This document shows positions 23,881 to 34,185 of a DNA stretch of 64,000 nt, piece after piece. The notes under the pieces are model-generated. The model worked only from the letters and a program-made list of their open reading frames with translations. It was not told where the DNA came from and ran no database searches. Each line of letters begins with the position of its first letter. Positions within the stretch are counted from its first letter, which is position 1. The DNA lies in the NCBI RefSeq assembly GCF_031755915.1, contig NC_083379.1:27094001-27158000 (forward strand), read 5' to 3'. Source of the stretch: Ziziphus jujuba. Its lineage: Eukaryota; Streptophyta; Magnoliopsida; Rosales; Rhamnaceae. Made by a program: the position numbers and the translations under genes.

Positions 23881-24150
23881 GGTGGTAATTAGATGGTGAG
23901 AGATCAATGGCTTACAAAATTTCATAGAAATAATTTAATGAAAATAATTTTTGCAAAATGGCTCTTTGGGTATGAAACGGTTCGGTTCGGGTTGGGTGGG
24001 TTAAAATTCCTTCCAACCCGTAACCCGAACCGAAAATCTAATATTTTTATATGTATAACCCGACCCAAACCGACTAAACAATAAAAACCAACCCAAACCG
24101 ACCCAAATTCTTCGGTTTGGTCGGGTCAGGTCGGTTTTTGCCCACTCCTA
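23881..24150 (-). other. hAT 5' subterminal region
   Basis: Contains clustered GGTTCGG, AACCCGAACC and CCCGACCC motifs (23975-24135), the counterpart of the CCGAA-rich 3' end at 17112-17340. It ends with the TIR at 24140-24150. Confidence 0.6.
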
Positions 24151-27100
24151 GGCCAAATGACTTATATGTATTGATACAGGAAAAATTGGTTAAAATAGTG
24201 TTAGGCGACGCATTATTTAAGCAATGCGTCGCCAAATACATGAACAGGCGATACATTCTTCAACAAATGCATCGCCTGCTCTTTTTTTTTTTTCAATTTT
24301 TTTCTTTGAACATTAAAAAATAAATAAAATCAAATTAGGCCCATAACAAGAATTGAACCAGGACCTCCTACACTATCAAGAAACGACCATACCACCAGGC
24401 CAAATGACTTATATGTATTGATACAGGAAAAATTGGTTAATATAGTGTTAGGCGATGCATTATCTAAACAAAGCGTCGCCAAGTACATAAAAAGGCGACA
24501 CATTCTTCAACAAATGCGTCGCTTGTTTGTTTTTTTTTTTTCAATTTTTTTAAACATTTAAAAATCAATAAAATCAAAATAGGGCCATAACAAGAATTGA
24601 ATACAAGACCTCTTACACTCTTAAGAAATCACAACATCACCAGGCCAAATGACTTATATGTATTGATGCAGGAAAAATTGGTTAATATAGTGTTAGGCGA
24701 TGCATTATTTAAACAATGCATCACGAAATACATGAACAGGCGACGAATTAACAAAAAATGCATCGCCTGTTCTTTTTTTTTTTTCAATTTTTTTTAAACA
24801 TTTAAAAAAAATAAAATCAAAATAGAGCCATAACAAGAATTAAACCCAGGACTTCTTACACTCTCAAGAAATCACCACACCACCAGGCCAAATGACTTAT
24901 ATGTACTGATACAGGAAAATTTGGTTAATATAGTGTTAGGCGACGCATTATTTAAGCAATTCGTCGCCAACCACATGAACACGCAACACATTCTCTTTTT
25001 TCTTCTTCTTTTTTTTTTGTTTAAACATTTAAAAAAAAGAAAAGAAAATCAAAATATGGCCATAACAAGAATTGAACCTAGGACCACCTACACTATCAAG
25101 AAATCACCACACCATCAGGCCAAATAACTTATATGTACTAATACAACAAAAATTGGTTAATATAGTGTTAGCCGACGCATTATTTAAACAATGCATCGCC
25201 AAATACATGAACAGGCGACGCATTCTTCAACAAATGCGTCGGGTGTTCTTTTTTTTTGCCAATTTTTTTTAAACATTTAAAAAAAATTAAAATCAAAATA
25301 GGACCACAACAAGATTTGAACCCATGACCTCCTACATTCTTAAGAAATCATCATACCACCAAGCCAAATGACTTATATGTACTTACACTGCAAAACTTGG
25401 TTAATATAGTGTTAGACGACGCATTATTTAAACAATGCGTCACCAAATACATGAACAGGCGGCGCATTCTTCAACAAATGCATCCCCTGTTCTTTTTCTT
25501 TTCAATTTTTTTGTTTAAACATTTAAAAAAAAATCAAAATAAGGCCATAACAAGAACTGAACCTAGGACCACCTACACTATCAAGAAATCACCACACCAC
25601 CAGGCCAAATAACTTATATGTACTAATATAACAAAAATTGGTTAATATAGTGTTAGGCGACGCATTATTTAAACAATGCGTCATCAAATACATGAACAGG
25701 CGACGCATTCTTCAACAAATGCTTTGTGCGTTCTTTTTGTTTTTTCAATTTATTTTTTAAACATTTCAAAAAAAATAAAATTAAAATAGGACCACAACAA
25801 GAATTGAACCCAAGACCTCCTACACTCTCAAGAAATCACCGTACCACCAGGCCAAATGACTTATATGTACTTATATTGAAAAAATTGATTAATATAGTGT
25901 TAGGCGACGCATCATTTAAACAATTGTCGCCAAATCATGAACAGGCGATGCACTCTTCAACAGGTGCATCGCCTATTCTTTTTTTTTTCAATTTTTTTTT
26001 AAACATTTGAAAAAAAATAAAATTAAAAAAATAAAATTAAAATAGGACCACAACTAGAATTGAACCAGGACCTCCTACACTCTTAAGAAATCATCATACC
26101 ACCAGGCCAAATGACTTATATGTACTTATACTGCAAAACTTGGTTAATATAGTGTTAGGTGACGCATTATTTAAACAATGCGTCACCAAATACATGAACA
26201 GGCGGCGCATTCTTCAACAAATGCATCGCCTGTTATTTTTCTTTTCAATTTTTTTGTTTAAACATTTAAAAAAAAAAATCAAAATAAGGCCATAACAAGA
26301 ATTGAATCTAGGACCACCTACACTATTAAGAAATCACCACACCACCAGGCCAAATAACTTATATGTACTGATACAACAAAAATTGGTTAATATAGTGTTA
26401 GGCGACGGATTATTTAAACAATTCGTCATTAAATACATGAACAGGCGACGCATTCTTCAACAAATGCTTCGCGTGTTCTTTTTTTTTTTTCAATTTATTT
26501 TCTAAACATTTCAAAAAAAATAAGACCTCCTACACTCTCAATAAATCACTATACCGCCAGGCCAAATGACTTATTTGTACTTATACTGAAAAAATTGATT
26601 AATATAGTGTTAGGCGACGCATTATTTAAACAGTTGTCGCCAAATCATGAACAGGCGATACACTCTTCAACAGGTGCGTCGCTTGTTCTTTTTTTTTTCC
26701 ATTTTTTTATTTAAACATTTAAAATTATTTACACAATTATCGCCAAATCATGAACAGGCGATGCACTCTTCAACAGGTGCGTCGCCTATTTTTTTTTTTT
26801 CAATTTTTTTATTTAAACATTTAAAAAAAATAAAATCAAGATAGGGCCATAATAAGAATTGAACCCAGAACCACCTACACTCTCAAAAAATCACCACACC
26901 ATCGAGCCAAATGACTTATATGTACTGATACAGCAAAAACTGGTTAATATAGTGTTTGGCGATGCATTATTTAAACAATGCGCCGCCAAATACATGAACA
27001 GGCGACGCATTCGTTGAAAAATGCGTCGCCTGTTAATTTTTTTTTTTCAATTTTTTTTAAACATTTAAAAAAAAAATCAAAATAGGACCACATCAAGAAT

Positions 27101-29940
27101 TGAACCCAAGATCTCCTATACTCTCAAGAGATCGCCATATCACCAGGCCAAATGACTTATATGTGCTTATACTGCAAAAATTGGTTAATATAGTGTTAGG
27201 CAACGCATTATTTAAACAATGTGTCGCCAAATACATGAACAGGTGACGCATTCTTTAACAAATGTGTCGCCTGTTTTTTTTTTTTCAATTTTGTTTTCAA
27301 ACATTTAAAAAAAAATGAAAATAGGACCATTAAAAGAATTGAACCCAGGACCTTCTACACTCTCAGGAAATCACCACACCACCAGGCCAAATCACTTATA
27401 TATGCTTATACAGCAAAAATTGGTTGACATATTGTTAGGCAACACATTATTTAAACAATGCTTCACCAAGTACATGAGCAGGCGACGCATTCTTCAACAA
27501 ATGCATCGCCTGTTCTTTTTTTTTTTCAATTTTTTTGTTTAAACATTAAAAAATAAATAAAATCAAAATAGGACCATAACAAGAATTGAACCCAGAATCT
27601 CCTACACTATCAAGAAACCACCATACCACCAAGCCAAATGACTTATATGTATTAAGACATGAAAAGTTGGTTAATATAGTGTTAGGCGACGCATTTTTTA
27701 AACAATGCGTCGCCAAGTACATAAAAAGGCGACGCATTCTTTAACAAATACGTCGCTTGTTCGTTTTTTTTTTCAATTTTTTTAAACATTTAAAAGTAAA
27801 TAAAATAAAAATAGGGCCATAACAAGAATTGAACCCAGGACCACCTACACTATCATGAAATCACCACACCACCAGGCCAAATGACTTATATGTATTGATA
27901 CAGGAGACATTGGTTAATATAGTGTTGGGCGATGCATTATTTAAACAATGCGTCGCCAAATACATGAACAGGCGACACATTCATCAACAAATGCCTCACC
28001 TGTTCTTCTTTTTTTTTTTTCGATTTTTTTTAAACATTAAAAAAAAAAAAATCAAAGTAAGGCCATAGAAAGAATTGAACCCAGGACTTCCAACACTCTC
28101 AAGAAATCACCACACCGCCATGCCAAATGCTTATATGTACTTATATTGCAAAATTTGGTTAATACACTGTTAGGCGATGCATTATTTAAACAATACGTCG
28201 CCAAATACATGAACAAATACATGAACAAGCAACGCATTCTTCAACAAATGCGTGGCCTGTTCTTTTTTTTTTTCAATTTTTTTGCTTAAAAATTAAAAAA
28301 TAAAATAAAATCAAAATAGGGCCATAACAAAAATTGAACCCAGGACTTCCTACACTCTCAAGAAATCACCACACCACCAGGCCAAATAACTTATATGTAC
28401 TGATACAACAAAAATTGGTTAATATAGTTTTAGGCAAGGCATTATTTAAACAATGCGTCGGCAAATGCATCGCCTGTTCTTTTTTTTTTTTTCAATTTTT
28501 TTGTTTAAACATTTAAAAATAAATAAAATCAAAATAGGGCCATAACAAGAATTGAACTCAGAACCTCCTACAGTCTCAAGAAATCACCCCACCATCAAGC
28601 CAAATGACTTGTACGTTCTGATACAGCAAAAACTGGTTTATATAGTGTTAGGCGATGCATTATTTAAACAATGCGTCGCCAAATATATGAACAGGCGACG
28701 CATTCTTCAACAAATGCGCTGCCTGTTCTTTTTTTTTTCAATTTTTTTAAACATTTAAAAAAAATAAAATCAAAATAGGACCATAATAAGAATTGAACCC
28801 AGGACCTCCTACACTCTCAAGAAATTAGCATACCACCAGGCCAAATGACTTATATGTACTTATACTACAAAAATTGGTTAATATAGTGCTAGGCGACGCA
28901 TTATTTAAACAACGCGTGACCAAATACATGAACAGGCGACGCATTCTTCAACAAATGCATCGCCTGTTCTTTGTTTTTTTTTTTCAATTTTTTTGTTTAA
29001 ACATTTAAAAAATAAATAAAATCAAAATAGGGCCATAATAAGAATTGTACCCAGAACCTCCTACACTCTCAAGAAATCACCACATCATCACGCCAAATGA
29101 CTTATATGTACTGATACAGCAAAAAATGGTTAATATAGTGTTAGGTGATGCATTATTTAAGCAATGCGTCACCAAATACATGAACAGGCGACGCATTCTT
29201 CAACAAATGCGCTGCCTGTTCTTTTTTTTTTTCAATTTTTTTTTAAACATTTAAAAAAATAAAATCAAAATAGGACCACAACAAGAATTGAACCCAAGAC
29301 CTCCTACACTCTCAAGAAATCACCATACCACCAGGCTAAATGACTTATATGTACTTATACTGCAAAAATTGGTTAATATAGTGCTAGGCGACACATTATT
29401 TAAACAACGCGTCACCAAATACATGAACAGGCGACGCATTCTTCGACAAATACGTCGCCTGTTCTTTTTTTTTTTTTCAATTTTTTTGTTTAAAAATTTA
29501 AAAAAAAAATCAAAAAAGGGCCATAACAAGAATTGAGCCTAGGACTTGCTATACTATCAAAAAATCACCACACCACCAGGCCAAGTGAATTGTATGTACT
29601 AATACATCAAAACTAGCTAATATAGTGTTAGGCGACGCATTATTTTAATAATAGGTCACCAAATAGATGAATAGGCGATGCATTCTGCGACAAATGCATC
29701 CCCTTTTTTTTTTCAATTTTTTTGTTTAAATATTTAAAAAAAAATCAAAATAGGTTCATAACATGAACTGAACCTAGGACCTCCTATACTCTCAAGAAAT
29801 CACCACACCATCAGGCTAAATCACTTGGATGTGATAATACAATAAGAACTAGCTAGTATAGTTTTCGGTGACACAGTCTTTTAAGAAAGAGTCTCTAAAT
29901 AGACTAAAAAGCGACGCATTTGTAAACAACTACGTCGCCG
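24151..29940. repeat. Tandem array, right part (about 23 units of about 245 bp)
   Basis: Continues the array from 17111 across the hAT insertion. Unit anchors (ATATGTA) fall at about 24164, 24407, 24655, 24898, 25130, 25376, 25616, 25862, 26114, 26357, 26571, 26917, 27159, 27402, 27645, 27886, 28132, 28394, 28614 (as GTACGTT), 28852, 29105, 29347, 29593 and 29830. Units differ by point changes and T-run length. A short deletion form is at about 26700-26790. The last two units are the most diverged. Many units contain a similar 60-80 codon frame, which I treat as a by-product of repetition. Confidence 0.88.
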
Positions 29941-31190
29941 TGTCACGCAACCAATTTTTAACTTTTTTTTCAATTTGAAAGTTAGTTTTAGTAATTTTTT
30001 AGTTTTGTAAATATGCTTTCTTTTTTTTTTTTAATTTGTAGATGACCCATCAACAAAACTAATTAAAGATTAAAAAAATAAAATGTAATAGGCGATGTGT
30101 TTTAATGGAATTGCGTCACCTATTCCTTCAATTATTTTTTATTTTCTATTTTTTAAGAAAAGCAATTTAATAGACTTTCAATTTTTAAAAACAAGTAAAC
30201 TATCAATGACCACAAACACATGAAAGTTAAGCTCATTTAACATACTTATCTAGATAAATTGGTCAATAAATGCTTGTTGAATTAGAATTCTATATTTGGT
30301 ACCCTATCTCAAATTAGGTCTTGAGATATTTTGTGTCTCGTCTATACACATATATGTATAATTGAGAAAAGCATTGACAAAACTATTTTCTATTTTTGGA
30401 TCAATGGAATTTATGTTCGTTGGATTGCTACATGGATATATTTGTAGATGAACAATTAAAAAATTATTTAAAGATTATAAAGAAAATATAAAAAAATGAA
30501 ATAGGCGACGCTTTTCGACCATAATACGTCGCTTGATCCCAAAATTAAAGAACAGGCAATCCTTCTTGAAGAGAATACGTCGCCTATTCTCTCAATTAAC
30601 AAAAACAAAAATTTTCAAAGACATGCAAATTTTATAAAGAATAAAGGTGTACTTGAAAACAGAAAAATAAACAGTAATCTTCGATATTTTGCTTCTCATT
30701 TTTAAGAAATATTTTCAGTTTTTATTTGTAGTTGAAAAATAAAAAAATTAATCAAAGAAAAAAAATGCAATTGGGAGAAAAGGCGTGTTCTTGCCATTTT
30801 TTGAAAATTTTTGACGCGTTTTAAAATTTTTACGCGCTCCTTTGAATCCATTTTTTCTTTTTTAAAACTACATCAAGTACACTACCTAATCGATATTAGA
30901 TTCGGAAGCAATCTAAGAGAGACTTGAAGAGTGAGATATTTTGGGTTTCATTTTTCATTTGCCTATGTTGTCGTTGGCCGAGAAGCTGGATTTCTCTTTG
31001 TCGCCCTCGTGATTTTTTGGTTTTCTTCTTTCTTTGTCTCCATCGTTTAGGTGAGTTTCTTTTTTCTTGACATGAGGTGGGTTTTTTTTTTTTTTTTTTT
31101 CATTTTAACTGCAGCTTAGGTTCATTGGGTTTTATTAATCTTGCTTTTGTAGAAATTATGTTTGTGATATTGCTTGACATTATTTTGCTA
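29941..31190 (+). other. CACTA internal region between array and TNP2 remnant
   Basis: Scattered ACGTCGC and GGCGACG motifs (30505-30590). At 30905-31050 a stretch with an apparent donor (CGTTTAG followed by GTGAGT, about 31050) looks like a 5' leader exon of an element gene. No complete gene is visible. Confidence 0.4.
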
Positions 31191-31191
31191 A

Positions 31192-31592
31192 GTTCAACAA
31201 GTATTTTATGTTGAAGATCAACTTGAATCAAGATGGTCTATTGTTTTAACTTCACCACAACATCGTACTTTTGTTGAAGAAGATGTTCTTGGAGATACAA
31301 AGATGGCTCACAATCCATTTGTCATATAGTTGCCAAGTATCGATGAAAATGATAATGAGGATGAATGTGAGAGTGACTATGTTTGTAATGACTGTGAGGG
31401 GAGAAATGTACCTCGTCAAATCTTAAGAACAATGGTAATATTCTTTAAATTTTCATTTACTAAATTACAAATTTAATAATGATTAATATTTTATTTATTT
31501 TGCATAAGTGCTAATAACTATTTTAATGTTTCCATATGCAGTATGAGGATGTAATATCGTTAACAAGAGGATGTCAACTTCCATCTCAATGA
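31192..31592 (+). pseudogene. CACTA TNP2-type transposase C-terminal remnant
   Basis: Exon-like block 31192-31434 translates from QQVFYVEDQLESRWSIVL, the conserved C-terminal region seen next to TNP2 transposases (DUF4216-like), then an in-frame TAG after NPFVI, then an acidic segment. A donor at 31435 and an acceptor at 31540-31541 join it in phase to a short last exon ending at 31592. The catalytic part is missing, so it makes no transposase. Confidence 0.6.
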
Positions 31593-31839
31593 ATATGCAT
31601 TCATGGAAGTTTAATTAATATTAAATTTGTTATGAAAAATACAATAGCTTACAAATTATGTAAAAATATGTCAATGAGATGATAATTAATTTATTTGATA
31701 ATTAATTTGTTATGACAAAATATTTATTTAATTTGGATGAAGCTAGTTTTCGTTTTTTTGTATTTTAATTATTTTTATATTTTTACTATTTTAATCACTT
31801 TTCACAAAATTTAAAAAAATAAAAAAAAAAGGAAGGGGC
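31593..31839. other. Non-coding spacer in CACTA element
   Basis: AT-rich sequence between the TNP2 remnant and the right subterminal repeats. Nothing recognised. Confidence 0.4.
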
Positions 31840-32170
31840 GACGCATTAACAAATAATGTGTCGCTAAAAGTGTCGATGCGTCGTTAAATAGGTGACTCTA
31901 TTAATGCGTCGCTAAATAGGCCAACTAATGCATCGCTAAATAGTCACCTCTATTAATGCATCGGTAAATAGGCGACTCTATTAATGCGTCGCTAAATACT
32001 CACTTTATTAATGCGTCGCTAAATAGGCGACTCTACTAATGCGCCACTAAATAGTCAACTCTATTAATGCGTCGCTATATAGGCGACTCTATTAATGCGT
32101 TGCTAAAAGTAAATATGCGTCGCTAAAAACTGAAAGATAGACGACTCTCATAATACGTCGCTTGTTGTCT
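31840..32170. repeat. Right subterminal repeats of the first CACTA element
   Basis: About ten imperfect units of 27-29 bp built on TTAATGCGTCGCTAAATAGGCGACTCTA. The GCGTCGC core is the same motif as in the internal array. Direct subterminal repeats of this kind bind the TNPA-type protein in En/Spm. Confidence 0.8.
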
Positions 32171-32333
32171 TATAGATTTAGCAACAGGACATTAGGTGAC
32201 ACCGTGCAATACGTCATTATTTATTTTATGCGACGCATTTATTGCGTCGTTTATTAACGCGATTCTAGTAGTGATGGAATTGAATAACTTTTTTATTAGT
32301 TGTTTGAGCACACCTTGCATTGATTAACAATGT

Positions 32334-32700
32334 CACTACAAGAAATTCACCTTTTACCGACAAATCAATATTGTCGGCAAAACATAAAATTTGTCAGTAA
32401 ATGTTTTACTAGCGAAAATAAATTCTTCAGTCATTTTGTCACTTATGCCTCATCTGCAATTATATTTATTGAAATTTTTTTAATTTTTTGGGGCTAAAAC
32501 TTTTGGAGACAAAAGTTTAGTTTTCTTGCCAAAAACTATTCCCAACGAATCTAAAATTGTCTGTAAAAGCTTTTAACGACAAAATTATTTTGTCGGCAAT
32601 AACTAATTTGCCGTCAAATCTAATTCATTGGCAATGGTAGTTTTAGCGACGTAAAAATTTAGTCGGCAATAATTAATTTGCCGCACTATATGTTGGATAA
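32334..32700. repeat. Subterminal repeats of the second CACTA element
   Basis: Multiple copies in both orientations of TTGTCGGCAA, TTTGTCAGTAAA, ATTTGCCG and TAACGACAAAA within 370 bases of the CACTA end. They are separated from the first CACTA element by only 60 bases (32274-32333). Confidence 0.75.
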
Positions 32701-32775
32701 ATCTGCATTTTGTTTAAGTGGTTTGACACAAATCCCAAAACAAAAAGTGGGTGCAAATGGATTTTCACTTACCGA

Positions 32776-33206
32776 ACATTAATATTTGTCATCAATGGTA
32801 TGCTGCTGATCCTTATATTTTGGTAAGTCAAGCTCAGCAGGTTTTCTACATTGATGATCCTAAATTAGGGATCAATTGGAAAGTTGTACAAAATGCACAC
32901 CATTAAAATTTGTGGGATATTTTGGAGAAGATAGAGGAGGATGATGAAGTTGAAATATCATCATTGGATGCATATCAAAAGGATGAGTCATCAAATGTTG
33001 TATGGAGGGTTGATGATGAGTTAAATGAGCTGCATCTTCAACAAGTTGATGTTGAACCATACATAGTTGAATATGTTGAACCTAATTTTACAACATTCAA
33101 TGATGATAACTTTATAGATGATGGAAATGAGAATGAGATGAGTGGTGATAATTGTGTATCTGACAATGAAGATTATGTACTAATGAATGAAGACGATAAT
33201 GTTTAA
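32776..33206 (+). pseudogene. TNP2-associated C-terminal remnant (DUF4216-like) of second CACTA
   Basis: Plus-strand translation from LPNINICHQWYAADPYILVS through AQQVFYIDDP and WKVVQNAHH, an in-frame TAA at about 32904, then NLWDIL and an acidic tail ending with the stop at 33204-33206. The FYIDDP...WKVVQ pattern is the conserved block next to CACTA TNP2 transposases. The transposase core is absent. Confidence 0.7.
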
Positions 33207-33393
33207 TTAATAAAATCACTTTAAAATGCATTCCGTGAAAATATTGAATTATTATATATATTCGTTTTCTATTTTTTTGTGATGGAATATATTTGTGATG
33301 TATATTGATAAATTAAAATTCATTCATTGAAATATTGAATGAAATATTTATCTATTATTGTATTAATATGTTAACGTACATATATTAAATTAG

Positions 33394-33708
33394 ATGCATA
33401 AGGCAATACGTGGTCATTCTCGACTTGCTGCCCATGACCGTTGCTCTGGCCGTGGCCATGGTCATGATCATGGTTGTAGCAATTCCGCGGATATTACTGC
33501 AGAGCTTTCGACTCCGATCATTCCAACACCAACCTTACGAGATTTGGGCTTATTGATTTCATCCCCTCCATCTGCTCTTGTGCCATTCGCTCTACCTTAT
33601 CCATCTGTTACTCCTGCTCCATCCACTCCATCTGTTTCATCCATTACATCTCCTAGTATTCATGATAGCACAAGTACTCTATATTATATATTCAGTAATT
33701 GTTTCTAA
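33394..33708 (+). pseudogene. N-terminal part of the CACTA second-gene (TNPA-like) protein
   Basis: 104-residue frame with an Arg/Gly/His-rich start (residues 5-28) and a long Pro/Ser/Thr-rich segment, a composition usual for the N-terminus of the second CACTA protein. The matching C-terminal domain is found 4.4 kb downstream at 38132-38382, separated by insertions. Without that domain the frame is probably non-functional. Family assignment rests on position and composition. Confidence 0.45.
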
Positions 33709-34180
33709 TTAGTTCTTTCTCAATTTGTTTCAACTTTTTCCATATTTATTGGAAAAAGAAAAGCTAGTAATTATCTATACTACAAACTTGACCATTAAAC
33801 TCTATAACTTTGATAAACAGCAGTAAAATTATTACTGCCTATTCAGAGAAATGAATAGAAAAAATAAAAATAAAAAAGAAAAGAAACTCATAAGCCATTG
33901 AGAATTAGTTGTTAAGTGACAGAAAATTGTGTCAGTTGGGAAAGTGAACTCTAGGCTTTGCCATTCTACTAAGGTTTTGACAGCAAGGATGAAACTACAG
34001 TATCATTTGGGAGCTATCCAATTAGCCATGATAGCATTAAGTTTACGAAACACCCTTTTTTAAAGTGAGGCAGAGAGGACAAGGCATGAAAAATTGCACC
34101 GTCACTATCCATTTTGGCGTATAATTAATTGTTAGAAGCACTACAAACTCAACATTAGTAGAAGTAGAACTAATCTTAAT
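33709..34180. other. Non-coding stretch
   Basis: No gene recognised. The sequence continues at 36692 after the LTR-like insertion. Confidence 0.4.
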
Positions 34181-34185
34181 ATGTA

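Larger units (their letters stand above)
17112..24150 (-). mobile_element. Complete hAT transposon (Ac/RICESLEEPER type)
   Basis: Terminal inverted repeats TAGGGGTGGGC (17112) and, read inward on the minus strand, TAGGAGTGGGC (24150), with one mismatch. An exact 8-bp target duplication GGCCAAAT lies at 17104-17111 and 24151-24158, the size typical of hAT. Removing the element restores a normal array unit. It carries an apparently intact transposase gene on the minus strand, subterminal CCGAA/TTCGG repeats at both ends, a GC-rich 5' exon region near 23600-23800, and captured host-gene exons at 22395-23361. All of this supports a recent and possibly still competent insertion. Confidence 0.93.
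13488..32273. mobile_element. CACTA (En/Spm-like) element with a giant internal tandem array
   Basis: The left end begins CACTACACGAAAA at 13488. The right end, read on the minus strand, begins CACTACTAGAATC at 32273. Flanking trinucleotides are ACG and ATG, so a 3-bp target duplication would have one mismatch. Both ends are followed by subterminal motifs of GCGACGC type, which also pervade the interior, and a broken TNP2-like tail lies at 31192-31592. Its 18.8 kb include a 7.0 kb hAT insertion. CACTA superfamily elements carry TNPA-binding subterminal repeats; here the repeats have expanded into an array. The ends are poorly matched beyond CACTAC, so two CACTA ends of different origin cannot be excluded. 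Confidence 0.62.

Noticed and set aside
15165..29536. Many similar 60-80 codon frames (MNPGPPTLSRNHHTTRPN... type) repeated along the array
   Set aside because: They are the same stretch of the repeat unit read in whichever frame stays open; they have variable starts, end in poly-Phe from T runs, overlap the inverted repeats, and have no recognised domain.
13970..29940. CRISPR-like direct repeats
   Set aside because: Plant nuclear DNA; the unit is about 245 bp without the short repeat/unique spacer pattern, and no cas genes are present.
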